A stretch of 22,102 nt of DNA from Paramicrosporidium saccamoebae. Its lineage: Eukaryota > Rozellomycota. The first letter of the stretch is position 1; each line of letters starts with the position of its first letter. The notes beneath the pieces were generated by a model. The model made no database searches. It was not told the DNA's origin and saw only the letters and a program-made list of their open reading frames with translations. This document shows positions 6,819 through 15,748 of the stretch, piece after piece. A program made the translations under genes and the position numbers. The stretch is from positions 1 through 22,102 of the forward strand of contig MTSL01000157.1 of assembly GCA_002794465.1 (NCBI GenBank), given 5' to 3'.

Positions 6819-9800
6819 ATGCGTATACCGGGAAGTGTTCAAAAATTAGCCGCGGAATTACTAGTAGAGCGGAATGGGGAACAACTAGCACAGCTAATGG
6901 GGGTACTCCGGGGAGACGCTACATGGCGCGGCCCATTTGCTTGGTCGCTTCTTTTAGAGATGAAATCGCTTGATATGGACACGATATTGGCGGAATTGAT
7001 TTGGTGCGCCTGTGAGACAGTTCACGGCGTCGAGTCAAATCTCACCCTTAAATCGCACGATTTCGATCGTCTCCTCTGCGTCCTTACGGGCCGTCTAATC
7101 GAAACTCGACAGTATACATGGGCGTGTTGCTTGTGCTCATTACTGCACTCGCGACTAGCAGTGGCATGGTCAGATAGCCTCAATGAGGAGTTTGGAAAGT
7201 TGGCGCTGGGACGAGAATTCCTCAATGTTGTACCAAAACTTGCACCCTTGGAAGGGTTCGTTTCATTGTCAATTTCGTGCCAGTTGTACTGGTTACGGTT
7301 AGTGGCAGTCCGGAGGGTGTGCGATTTGGACAGGGTTGAAGAAATTCTTCTTGGGACTGATGGTATCCTTGCCGCGTTATCGAAAAAGCCATCTGACGTG
7401 GAGCATGCTCTCGAATTGCTCATGTATCATTGGCGACATGCTGTAATCTCAATCCTGAGCAATTCTTCTCAGGGAGAAAGAGTGATGGCAACAGAGTTAA
7501 ATTCCCCTCGGATGGAAAAGTTGACGGCAACAGGGTTGAATCCCCCTCACGTGGAAAGATTGATGGCTACAGAGCTGAAAATGTACAAAGAACTTGGAAG
7601 ACAAGCACACAGCCGGGAGGAGATTAGACTGGCAAGGCTAAAGAACCTGACTGTATATCTTTCTCAAGGGCCCATAGACATTGCCCAATCCCTATGGGAT
7701 TTTGATTTGGGATCTGTCTGCAACGGCGAACAGTATCTGGGACGCATAGAGAGCCTCCCAAAAGAGTCTTTATTGGCAATGATTCAATGGCCAAACATTC
7801 AAGCTTCTAGTCGGCTCATACTCCAACTTGTATATATACTTAAGAGTGAAGACGCATCGCTTCCCTGGAATATCTGTCCTCTTGAAGTGGATCCTTCAGT
7901 GGAAGTGTGGATTTCACAATACTGTGGGAAATGCTTGAGCAAAACAAGTCAGGCAGCCCAGCTGTCCCGAATTGTTTTGCAATTCCTGAATTCATATTCT
8001 GTGATCCGAAACGTAACAATCATGTTAGTCATTAATTTGTCTGTAGGAGGTGACGATGCGAGCTTACGAAGTCTGTCTGAGGTTCCTAGCGCTAAAATCA
8101 TCTGATGCGGCCATTATTAACGATGTGGTTTCAGGAGCCAGACGTTATCTGAAACTCAGTGTCCATTTTAATTCCCAAGAATCGGCCTTGGGGGTACTCC
8201 TTTCCGTTGCCAAAGGATTCGCGCATAACGGCCAACCTCGAATCTCCATTCATATTTTGGATGCATGTGCTAGCGTCATATCATGCAGCGAGCACGAGTC
8301 TCTTCTTGCAGAGACTGGAAGCAGTGTTTTAGCAAAGATTACTGAAGAGAATCTTGCACTCCCTCGTAATGAATCGCTGCTATTAAAGATTATCAAAGTT
8401 CTACCAAGAAAGACGTCGGATCCATCCCAGTGTTTGCGAATGATTGGCGAGAAGAGTGGATCATCCCAGATTTGGCTTGCAACACACTTGTCCATGCTGA
8501 GCTCAAAGTCTGCTTCAAGAGTTGCAACAGATTGGGCACAGATTGCAAATGCTCATCTTTTGAATTCTAACAATGAATCTAATCTTCTTGGAGTATTATT
8601 TGTATGGAGACATTTGGCAAAATTGGACACGCTTGATCTAGTTGAATCTGTTGGGAGATTACAATTTGATTCAACAGAAGTTTGCCATCTCGTCATTTCT
8701 TTACTATGTCTACTTGGCCATTCATCAATTGCCTCTACTATTGTATGCAACTCCCCCCCTCGGATACTGACAGAGACTTGGGATACTCGGCTCGATAAAT
8801 TGAAATCTTGCGGCTCTCAGGTTGAAAAATCTCAAGTTGAATTTTGTAAGGGCAATCTCAAAGAGTCTTACAAGATTGCGTCTGAAAAGTTTCATCTGCT
8901 GCTGTCAGAAATCAAAACACAAGCTATTCCGTTATCCGATACTTGGCTCCGGTATCATGAACTTTTCGTCACTGTTGAATGGCTCCTGTGCTTATGCGAC
9001 GCTGCTGGTGTTTGGAGACTGACTAGATTTTACACGAAAGCAGGTCTGAGCTATGCAGAGTCGCTCAATTTGAATCACTGGAAGAATCGGTTTATTGAAC
9101 ACCAACAGAATTTGCAAGAAAAACTCCAGACGACAAGGCCAGGTACCCATGCTGTAGCTAATGCAATCGCCGAGCCGCTACGTTTATCCGAAATTGCTAG
9201 ATGGATTGATTCTACGACTTGCCATCTCTCCAGCCAAAGGTCAAAGACTTTAAACCTAAGAATATTCCATGAACAGCATGGGGAATGTCTAGAAGCTCGA
9301 ATATTGTCGTTACTAAACTGGGCCTTGAGGTGTGGGAGTGGGATACAGTTTAGAAGAGCAGTGTGTCTGGCTCTTCAGACGGTCGAGGGGGTGGATTGTA
9401 TTGCAAGGCTAATACATCTTGCGAGGAGAAAGGAACTGTGTGATCCCTTTACGATGGCTTGGTGTTCAATCGATGAAGAGTTGAAGAAAACGCCCTGCTC
9501 TCTTGAGAAGAATGAAATTGTACTTTTCGTCGATGCTGACCGAAATCTTTTATATATTGGTCGGCATTTTCATCTAACAGTCTTTGTCAGAATAGAGCTA
9601 TGCAGTGCATTCATGACAGCGTTTGACAGAGTACAATGCATTGTTGAAGATAACAAGGCCGCGCTATTCAAGCCTGGCGCGGCACCTGTGGATGATACCT
9701 CTAAGCGAGCCTGGTGGATTGCCCGTTACGACTTGGAGAAGAGGCTCGCTAGCATTGTTACCGACATGGATTGTTGGCTGTCACCAGTCGTGCCATTTTT

Positions 9801-10692
9801 GACTTTTCCATCTCGAACCATTGACCTGCCTCTGAATCTGGAAAAGCACGATTCAGCTGACGGTTTGATTAGGTCTGTTTATTCAGTCTTGCAGTCTTGT
9901 GATACGGATCCAGAGTGTTTGCGACTCTTCCTACGGCAATTTAAAATGTCAGATGAATTAGTCGAATTGTTACTTCGACAACCAAAATTGGCTGATGAAG
10001 ATTCAAACCCCTTTATGACGCCAGCGGTAGAGTCAAAGCCAGTAATCAAGCTGATTCTTGACCGATATTTACACGAGTTCCCATGGGAATGCTGTACAAT
10101 ATTCAAACAGTCGCTGATGGTGCGGTCGTTTTTGTTTCCATCCATGGGGATAGATCAAATATCCAATATATCAGCAATTGTAAACCCCAGTGGAGATTTG
10201 CAACGCACAGAAGAGCAGCTGCGACCAGTAGTAGATGAAATGGCGCTCCGCCAGGTAATCGCCGGTCGCTCTCCTACCAAAGAAGAAATGCGCAACATTC
10301 TCACCCATTCCGATTTAGCTTTGTATTTTGGCCATGGCTCCGGCGAGGCATATCTGCCAATTGACGAAATAAGCACCCTTCCCTCGTGTGCTGCAACATT
10401 CTTGTTTGGGTGCAGTTCAGGTCGACTAAAGCCCACAGGCTCCTACAATGCAGAAGGTGCCCTCCTCGCCTTTCAGACAGCCAAAAGCCCCTTACTCCTT
10501 GCGAATCTGTGGGATGTGACCGATCGTGATATTGACAAGCTGACGATTGCGTTCCTTCGAGGCTTGAGATTGCCCGGAAGGTTGGATATTAAACAATATG
10601 CAGACTCGCTGCAAAAGGCACGCAGCTCCTGTCTGCTCCGTCTCCTTAATGGGGCTGCACCCATTCTCTACATCCAGGAGGGCAATTCTTGA
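6819..10692 (+). CDS. ESP1: Separase (cohesin-cleaving peptidase C50), two exons
   Basis: Separase cleaves the cohesin kleisin at anaphase and is held inactive by securin. The exons are 6819-8012 and 8047-10692, joined in phase 0 by a 34-nt intron (GTAACA...TGTAG); the product is 1279 aa. The C-terminal caspase-like domain is clear. The catalytic His1161 lies in YFGHGSGEAYL, and Cys1187 in FLFGCSSGRL. They are 26 residues apart, as in human separase. These are followed by GALLAFQTAKSPLLLANLWD and VTDRDIDKL. The N-terminal two thirds is a poorly conserved helical array, as expected. The protein is shorter than human or yeast separases. A 13-residue tandem repeat (about residues 222-253) lies in a likely loop of the N-terminal array. 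Reading the two halves as separate genes would be wrong. Confidence 0.93.
7482..7577 (+). repeat. 39-bp in-frame tandem repeat inside separase
   Basis: About 2.5 imperfect copies of a 39-bp unit (7482-7520, 7521-7559, 7560-7577). They encode VMATELNSPRMEK, LTATGLNPPHVER and the start of LMATELK. Period 39 keeps the frame. Confidence 0.85.
8013..8046 (+). other. Separase intron (34 nt)
   Basis: GTAACA donor, ATTAAT possible branch site and CTGTAG acceptor. Removal joins SYSVIRN to EVTMRAYEVC in frame. Confidence 0.85.
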
Positions 10693-10901
10693 ACGCCAGG
10701 GACATTCAAAGGAACTTGAACCAGAGAGACATTTCACAGTAACGGGCGAGCACCAGGGTCGCGGCCTTCGAACAGACGTCCCGCGATAGTTCGCCTGACG
10801 CTACCTCCGAGGCTAAAGGGACGCTTCTCTGATGACCACTACGCACAAGTCGCTAGTGGACAGATACGGAAGCCACAGTGCTATTATAATAACAAATTCT
10901 A
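10693..10901. other. Intergenic region between separase and TAF13 3' ends
   Basis: This 209-bp region separates convergent genes. It is relatively GC-rich to about 10830 and AT-rich near the TAF13 stop. I saw no supported exon or tRNA. A TTCGAAC motif near 10768 is not flanked by a T-arm stem. Confidence 0.35.
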
Positions 10902-11232
10902 TTAAGCTTTACTCTCTTCGTCACTATCAAATGCCTTTCGGACCCGATCCAATACTTCGTTCATATATAACAGTTCCTCCACCCTCGCAAGCTTCTTCTC
11001 GTCATGACGGAGGACGTGCAGTAGGTCATCGGTGCGGACTCGAGTCTGGGAGATGCGGGCAGCGGCGGTTATGGTGTCGGTGAGGTATTCAATGACGAGT
11101 TCCTCGACGAGCTCGACAGTGTCTTGACGCGGGTTGTTAGAGTCGCCAAAGCCAAAGAGCATTGACCGCACTAGCGGGTTAGTAAGAGGGTATGGCGGTA
11201 CGCTCCTTGACAAAGTAGTGTTTCTTCTTCAT
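10902..11232 (-). CDS. TAF13: TFIID subunit TAF13, two exons
   Basis: TAF13 is a small histone-fold subunit of TFIID that pairs with TAF11. The main exon (10902-11170) encodes RSMLFGFGDSNNPRQDTVEL, the helix VEELVIEYLTDTITAAA, RVRTDDLLHVLRHDEKKLAR, and LLYMNEVLDRVRKAFD, which align throughout with the family. It has no ATG of its own at the right place. A first exon at 11202-11232 (MKKKHYFVKE plus one base) joins through a 31-nt intron. That intron has a GTACCG donor, a perfect TACTAAC branch site at 11178-11184 and a GCTAG acceptor. C/TG restores Leu, giving FVKELRSMLFGFGD, close to the human FSKELRCMMYGFGD. The product is 99 aa. The start codon is only 25 bp from the ELP5 stop on the same strand. 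Confidence 0.93.
11171..11201 (-). other. TAF13 intron (31 nt)
   Basis: GTACCG donor, canonical TACTAAC branch site and TAG acceptor, with the branch A 8 nt from the intron end. Confidence 0.9.
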
Positions 11233-11241
11233 GTGTTTACG

Positions 11242-11260
11242 TAATAAAATTATTTTATTA
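11242..11260. terminator. AT palindrome with poly(A) signals between ELP5 and TAF13
   Basis: TAATAAAATTATTTTATTA is an inverted repeat whose arms carry AATAAA on both strands. On the minus strand AATAAA (11254-11259) overlaps the ELP5 TAA stop. It occupies most of the 25-bp gap before the TAF13 start, so it probably also lies in the TAF13 promoter. Confidence 0.6.
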
Positions 11261-11947
11261 AATTTCCAAATCATCATCGGGATCCTCCTCGTCATAGTCT
11301 CCGGCAAGGATTGGTTTTGAAATTGACTCTTCCTCCAGTTGCACCCTCAAGTGTGGGAGTAGCACATTTGCCTTGGCGCTTGCCTGATCAGTAGTAAGAT
11401 CCAGGTTGAATGTGGACGTCGGCACAGCCGAGCTGGTCGGCGTTGGCTGCGGTGCCTCTTCGACTTTACAGAATTTCCCATCCATGAACAGACAGGACTC
11501 TACCGTTGCCTTTCCTCCTGATATCCGACGGGTTACATGCAACATGCCATTTCCAAGTACCGTGACACAAATGTCTGACAGATACTTTATGGCGAGTGCT
11601 GTCTCGTCTGGAAGAATATCGGCCTGGATGTCGACCAATATGTAGGCAGGCGTCCGGCAGCTTCTGGCTTTGGCTGACATGGTCCTTATAGTGTTTGTGT
11701 ATGTCGCTTCATTTAGGAGCTGCACCGTCATGTCCTTAAGATACACTGGCCGTTGTATTTCTGTAGAGTCGAGTTGAGAAGCATCGATTACGGTCGCAGA
11801 CGTTGCCAATTTTTCCAAGACATCTTTTCCCGTGTTCATTGCAGTGTTAATGACGAGAATAAAATTTGCATGTATCTTGCCAGTGACCAACTCTTGAAGA
11901 ATTGAAACATTTGATATGGGTTTCCTGACAAACGCGGAAATGTCCAT
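11258..11947 (-). CDS. ELP5: Elongator complex subunit ELP5
   Basis: ELP5 belongs to the Elp4/5/6 RecA-like hexamer of Elongator, which modifies wobble uridines in tRNA. The clearest evidence is the C-terminal signature. STFNLDLTTDQASAKANVLL is the conserved element found near the end of Elp5 proteins, and the protein ends in the acidic motif DYDEEDPDDDLEI. The N-terminal 160 residues show an alternating strand/helix pattern (FILVINTAMN, AYILVDIQAD, CVTVLGNG) consistent with the RecA-like fold, without a Walker A motif, as expected for Elp5. At 229 aa it is somewhat shorter than typical Elp5 but looks complete. The ATG at 11947 gives MDISAFVRK. No intron is needed. Confidence 0.85.
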   Translation of the reverse strand: MDISAFVRKPISNVSILQELVTGKIHANFILVINTAMNTGKDVLEKLATSATVIDASQLDSTEIQRPVYLKDMTVQLLNEATYTNTIRTMSAKARSCRTPAYILVDIQADILPDETALAIKYLSDICVTVLGNGMLHVTRRISGGKATVESCLFMDGKFCKVEEAPQPTPTSSAVPTSTFNLDLTTDQASAKANVLLPHLRVQLEEESISKPILAGDYDEEDPDDDLEI

Positions 11948-12040
11948 TTTACTTCCCCGGTCACTTTAAAGCAACAAATAGTGAGATTGCGTACGTCACT
12001 ATGTTGGGTACGATCATGAGCTCGTTATAATTTTGATACT

Positions 12041-12124
12041 CGTCATAGGTATCATTTTGATTTTTGTTATAATTATGATACTTGTCATAGGTATCATTTT
12101 GATTTTTGTTATAGTTATGATACT
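12041..12124. repeat. 42-bp tandem repeat upstream of the homeodomain gene
   Basis: Two nearly identical 42-bp units (12041-12082 and 12083-12124) are flanked from about 12021 to 12190 by degenerate shorter units ending in TGATACT. Open frames run through on both strands but code only for repetitive Ile/Val or Ile/Thr peptides, so this is treated as non-coding. Confidence 0.85.
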
Positions 12125-12230
12125 TGTTCTAACTGTAATCCCGACGCTTGTTGTAATTCTGATACTCGCTCTTATTGTCATCCTGATACTAACTCGACTA
12201 TTCCTCAACCCCTCAACTTACCGCCTCCCT

Positions 12231-12319
12231 CCTCACCTCACCTCACCTCACCTCACCTCACCTCACCTCATCTCACCTCACCTCACCTCATCTCACCTCA
12301 CCTCACCTCGCCTCGCCTA
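12231..12319. repeat. CCTCA pentanucleotide microsatellite
   Basis: About 17 copies of CCTCA with occasional TCTCA and CCTCG variants. It lies in the ELP5/homeodomain divergent intergenic region. Confidence 0.95.
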
Positions 12320-12433
12320 CTCCAAATCAAGCCAGAGTGTTACCTAAAACGGCCTAATTGCCAACCCCTGCCCAATATCGGCCACTATATTAACCGACTG
12401 TCCAATTTGCGGACGCCACCATCTGATCGGCTA

Positions 12434-12439
12434 ACGCGT
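12434..12439. promoter_or_regulatory. MCB-like ACGCGT element upstream of the homeodomain gene
   Basis: ACGCGT, the MluI cell-cycle box bound by MBF in yeasts, lies 60 bp before the start codon. A TAATTG homeodomain-type core is also present at 12355-12360. Each is short and could occur by chance. Confidence 0.35.
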
Positions 12440-12498
12440 AAACAACCGCGATCCAGGTAAGCGCCGCGTGGCGTGGATGGTAATGCGTAGGATCGCTA

Positions 12499-13614
12499 AT
12501 GGACAGTAAAGTACCGACAGGAGACCGGGAGCGACAGAGGGCGGGCTCGATGAGTGCCATTAATGCCACTGCTCCGCCGGGAAGTACGACCACCCATCTG
12601 GATTTAACGTGCGTAGGTTACCCGGCTAACATTGAACGGATGTTTGAGACATTCCATCAGAGTCCCCACGGCGATTTCAAGCCGACATTCTATAACCCCT
12701 TTGAAATCAAACATCGGAGGAGGACGACAAAGGCGCAATTCCGGGTGCTCGAGACAGCCTTCCAAGAGAACAACAAACCAAACGCCTCGTCGAGAAGAGC
12801 ACTGGCGGCCAAGTTGGGGATGACGCCGCGGGCGGTCCAGGTGTGGTTCCAGAATCGGCGTGCCAAGAATAAGACAGGGAAGGGACCAAGCGAGTCGTCC
12901 TCTCCGTCAATGTCAATCCACACAATGGAAGATCCAAGCCAGAGTCAGTGTCAGAGTCACTGTCAGGAGCAATGCAACAGTCAGAGTCACATCAATCCCC
13001 ACATCCACAGTCAGAAAATGCGCTCGCAATGTAGACAGTCGCCCGGATTGGGAAGACGACATTCCATGCCAGACATGCAGCCCAACCTTCAAGCCATGCT
13101 GCCGTTCCGGGAGCTGCACGAGGCAATCTTTGGAAAGTGCATGTCTAGACTCAATTTTGCAAACGATCAGAAGCCACGCAAGAACTCGGGATGCTCCATC
13201 AACTTTCTCAACTCGTTCCTCAATCTTGGCCTGACACCTGAGCAGTACTCTGCACCCCCCTCCACCCTCTACGATCCCATGATCAGCGGCGATTCTGCCC
13301 GCTCCAGTCAGGATCTGGCCACTCCCAGTATCTCTGCACCCGGCTCATCTCCCAGTCTGCCCACTGAGGAGCTCTTCCACCTCCGTAATCAGCCAAACGC
13401 AGCCGCTGTAGAGGCCATGGCTGCCCGACTCTCCTCCACCCTCTCTCCCGCCGAGTTGGATCTGCTTATCCAGAACGTCGCCCCCAAGATGGACTATTAC
13501 CCCTCTGCCGATCTAGCAGCATTGCTGTTTCCGGGAGAGGCGGTGAGTCCGATGGAGTTGATGGGCCAGGAGTTTTTGTTTGCGCAGCCCTTCCAAGAGG
13601 AAGGTCAATTTTAA
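12499..13614 (+). CDS. Homeodomain transcription factor
   Basis: The 371-aa protein has one homeodomain at about residues 70-127. It runs from KHRRRTTKAQFRVLETAFQE through SRRALAAKLGMTPRAVQ to VWFQNRRAKNK. The recognition helix has the invariant Trp116, Phe117, Asn119 and Arg120, with Gln118 at homeodomain position 50. There is no three-residue TALE insertion. The overall type resembles fungal Yox1/Pho2-like or generic Q50 homeoproteins; I cannot assign orthology. The region after the domain is low-complexity, rich in Ser, Gln, His and Cys (about 145-185), then Ser/Pro-rich, ending in an acidic hydrophobic tail that could be an activation region. A second in-frame Met at 12550 could be the true start. 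It is divergent from ELP5 across a repeat-rich region and converges on a T-box gene. Confidence 0.93.
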   Translation: MDSKVPTGDRERQRAGSMSAINATAPPGSTTTHLDLTCVGYPANIERMFETFHQSPHGDFKPTFYNPFEIKHRRRTTKAQFRVLETAFQENNKPNASSRRALAAKLGMTPRAVQVWFQNRRAKNKTGKGPSESSSPSMSIHTMEDPSQSQCQSHCQEQCNSQSHINPHIHSQKMRSQCRQSPGLGRRHSMPDMQPNLQAMLPFRELHEAIFGKCMSRLNFANDQKPRKNSGCSINFLNSFLNLGLTPEQYSAPPSTLYDPMISGDSARSSQDLATPSISAPGSSPSLPTEELFHLRNQPNAAAVEAMAARLSSTLSPAELDLLIQNVAPKMDYYPSADLAALLFPGEAVSPMELMGQEFLFAQPFQEEGQF

Positions 13615-13961
13615 TCATCAATTTTGCCGCTAGCTGTATTCATAGCAATATTTATATTTTTTTCCTTGTATAAAGTTGATGTGAGTCGGCGATATATAGT
13701 CTGCTGATGGTTGGATTAGTTTTATTAAAGCATGTGACACCTTTATGTACTGTTACCCTTAATATTGCAGGAGCGGGTTGTGGGTGGGATCGCTATCTAG
13801 GTCGGACCCACCAATCATAAGCATGCACCGTTCAACAGAGTCTCGACTCTGTGAGAGAGTACACTTATGTATCACAAACCCTTTGGTCTTTACTATAACA
13901 AAAATCTCACACAGACCGCACGGATCACAACCCCTCGGTTGGGAGTATACCAAGTTTATTT
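13615..13961. other. Intergenic region between homeodomain and T-box genes, with two hairpins
   Basis: This 347-bp region separates convergent genes. It holds a perfect inverted repeat ACAGAGTCTCGACTCTGT (13835-13852) and a small hairpin CAACC-CCTC-GGTTG (13928-13941). A GTGGGT/ACCCAC pair is found near 13780-13812. I found no tRNA or recognised snRNA. Short open frames on both strands lack protein-like character. Confidence 0.4.
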
Positions 13962-14723
13962 CTATTCACACGACTTGTCATCGTCTTTGGAGCCTAATAA
14001 TTGCAAAGCAATGCTACCTTGCAATTCCTCCTCATCACTTGGAATTGCATCAAATGTAATGGGACGAATCCTTTTCCTCGTCCGTCGTCTTTTTTGTTCC
14101 CTGGGTGACTCTGGTGTCACTGCAGGCGTCAGTAGCCAATCTACCGTACCCTGCGTCGGTGATCCTTCACTTAGCACAAATCCCTTGGCATGGGGATTAT
14201 AGCTCTTTTTGAGTACAGTAACTTGTTCATTTTGGTAGTGGGTGACGGCAATAAATTCAGTCTCGGGGAACCGCAGTATCTGAATCCGCTTCGGATTGTC
14301 ACATTCGACAATTTGGACTGTCGGGATGTACCGGTGGAAGGACTGCAGACACACTGTCATGGGACTGTCACTTTCCCGGTTCGTCAATTTGATTTTATCG
14401 AAATTCAGCCCATTAAGTGTCATTTCGCTCCCCTTTAGTCTCTCATAGCAAACGATCTGCTCGGGCGTTTCGTCTATCCCGAGTCGCGAAGTCAGAAGCG
14501 GTATCCATCGGCCCTGTCTCCACTTCCACTTGTTCTCATCCATCGGTTCGATACTAATGCTAACCCGGTATTCGCGCTCCTCCTCCACTGCCATCCCTTC
14601 TTCTGGCACGAATCGCACTCGAAACAATGGGAACAAACACCGTCCTGCCTTGGTGATGATCATTTCGTTTTGTTGTGCGTGAAACTGTCGCCATAGATCC
14701 AATTCTACAAGTTCAGCACGCAT
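13962..14723 (-). CDS. T-box transcription factor
   Basis: The T-box DNA-binding domain fills the first ~190 residues. In order it shows ELDLWRQFHAQQNEMIITKA and GRCLFPLFRVRF, then DENKWKWRQGRWIP and FDKIKLTN. Next come LQSFHRYIPTVQIVE, then FPETEFIAVTHYQNEQVTVL and KKSYNPHAKGF. These match the Brachyury-type T-box order. After the domain are TPAVTPESP, a basic stretch (KRRRTRKRIRP, a likely nuclear signal) and an acidic tail. The ATG at 14723 (MRAELVELDLW) is the first in-frame methionine and gives 253 aa; the frame is open to a GTG at 14744. A spliced upstream exon with GTAAGT near 14804 is possible but would overlap a predicted opposite-strand exon. AATAAA follows the TAG stop after a few bases. 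Its target genes are unknown. Confidence 0.92.
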   Translation of the reverse strand: MRAELVELDLWRQFHAQQNEMIITKAGRCLFPLFRVRFVPEEGMAVEEEREYRVSISIEPMDENKWKWRQGRWIPLLTSRLGIDETPEQIVCYERLKGSEMTLNGLNFDKIKLTNRESDSPMTVCLQSFHRYIPTVQIVECDNPKRIQILRFPETEFIAVTHYQNEQVTVLKKSYNPHAKGFVLSEGSPTQGTVDWLLTPAVTPESPREQKRRRTRKRIRPITFDAIPSDEEELQGSIALQLLGSKDDDKSCE

Positions 14724-14774
14724 GCGCCGTTTGAACTGGCCCACATTTTAGCTCACCTCGCTCGCAAGCTTAAG

Positions 14775-15639
14775 ATGATACTAAACGCGGAGAAACTTAC
14801 AACCAATTGTTTTGTTTTAATTGAAAATGACAGCCATGTCATGTGAGTCCTTTCGTTCGCCGTGCGGACAATACAGAGTTTCAATGGCATAGAGGGACTA
14901 TTCTAACCTGCATTACTCGATGTCAGGTCATTGGCAACGCACAAATTCTTCCGGCTGCCAATTCAAATCGCCCACGTTCTGGACTTTATTAATACTGCTC
15001 CCTCGCACACACTTTTGACTAGCCGCTGTTTCAAGTTTGCAAACCGATTGAGAACTGTAGAAACTATCCAATGTACATGACCGTGGCTAGTATAATTACG
15101 ATGCCTTCCTTGTTTGGATTTATAAGCATTTGCGCATTTACCCCAATCTGCTCTGTTTTCCTCCCGTTTTGTTCGACTTTTACTAATATAACTAAAAGCA
15201 GGCCTTTAAGAGAGCTTGGGCGCCCTGTGCGAGACTAATGAGACTCGCGGCTATGTTGTACGGATTTGTCATTGGAATCAATGCTTCCACGAGCTTAGAA
15301 ACAGGGCCTAGTTTCGATACGTTTGACTTTTCTGGATTGGATTCTCCAAGAAACCCCTATATCGATTCAATTCAAGGACGTGGTGCGTCACCTCCGCCTT
15401 CAGGGCTGTCGTTTTCGAGCAGCAGCATACAGCTAGATATTTCTGTGGAGGCTCTCCGTAGTTCAGGGGACTCCCTGACAGCCCAGAATTCTCTATTTGT
15501 GGATGAGGTTGACTTTGCGAGTCGTTTACAGGACCATCAAGGCCGGATGGCCATAAAACGGCATAAAGCCTCCAAGGAGCGCCTCTCAAACAAACGACAT
15601 CCTAGGCTAGAGGGCTCGCCTAAGAAGGAGGGGTCGTAA
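14775..15639 (+). CDS. Putative spliced gene of unknown function (tentative four-exon model)
   Basis: I do not recognise this protein. Exon 1 (14775-14842, MILNAEKLTTNCFVLIENDS) ends at a GTGAGT donor. An 84-nt intron with TTCTAAC near 14901 leads to exon 2 (14927-15056, including FFRLPIQIAHVLDFINTAPS and RCFKFANRLRT). A 34-nt intron (GTAGAA...GGCTAG) leads to exon 3 (from 15091, YNYDAFLVWIYKHLRIYPNL). Exon 3 meets a TAA at 15184, but that TAA lies in a TACTAAT branch-site motif. A 36-nt intron with a weak GTTTTG donor (15166-15201) joins it in frame to 15202-15639. The full model is 236 aa. Alternatively 14775-15186 is a 97-aa protein, and 15238-15639 is a separate 133-aa protein with a signal-like MRLAAMLYGFVIGINA start and a Ser-rich, basic C-terminus. 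The GTTTTG donor is the weakest step. Confidence 0.4.
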
Positions 15640-15651
15640 TTCTTGTCATAT

Positions 15652-15678
15652 CTGTGATAGCTGTGATAGCTGTGATGA
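15652..15678. repeat. 9-bp tandem repeat (CTGTGATAG)
   Basis: Three copies of CTGTGATAG (the last is CTGTGATGA) lie just after the preceding stop codon, in the short gap before ALG3. Confidence 0.7.
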
Positions 15679-15748
15679 TTGCAATGTCAACGTTCAATAA
15701 ATTCGGCTGCCATGGCCGCAATTTGCCAATATAGGCTTGTTCATTAAG

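Noticed and set aside
10741-10790. TTCGAAC motif suggesting a tRNA B box
   Set aside because: The flanking bases cannot form a T-arm stem, and no acceptor or anticodon arm could be placed.
10821-10840. TGATGA resembling a C/D snoRNA C box
   Set aside because: The preceding base is not a purine, and no D box (CTGA) lies at a suitable distance downstream on this strand. No terminal stem was seen.
12014-12347. Open frames on both strands through the repeats upstream of the homeodomain gene
   Set aside because: They encode only period-locked Ile/Val/Thr and Thr/Ser/Pro/His repeats created by the tandem DNA repeats.
14795-14890. Extra 5' exon for the T-box gene on the minus strand (ATG at about 14890, GTAAGT donor at about 14804)
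   Set aside because: It joins in frame but has no homology, lacks a good branch site, and overlaps the predicted plus-strand exon at 14775-14842. The ATG at 14723 suffices.
14927-15186. Possible distant resemblance to Mediator subunit MED31
   Set aside because: Only a loose pattern of aromatic and Tyr-Pro residues matches, and the characteristic central segment of MED31 is missing. Left as unknown.
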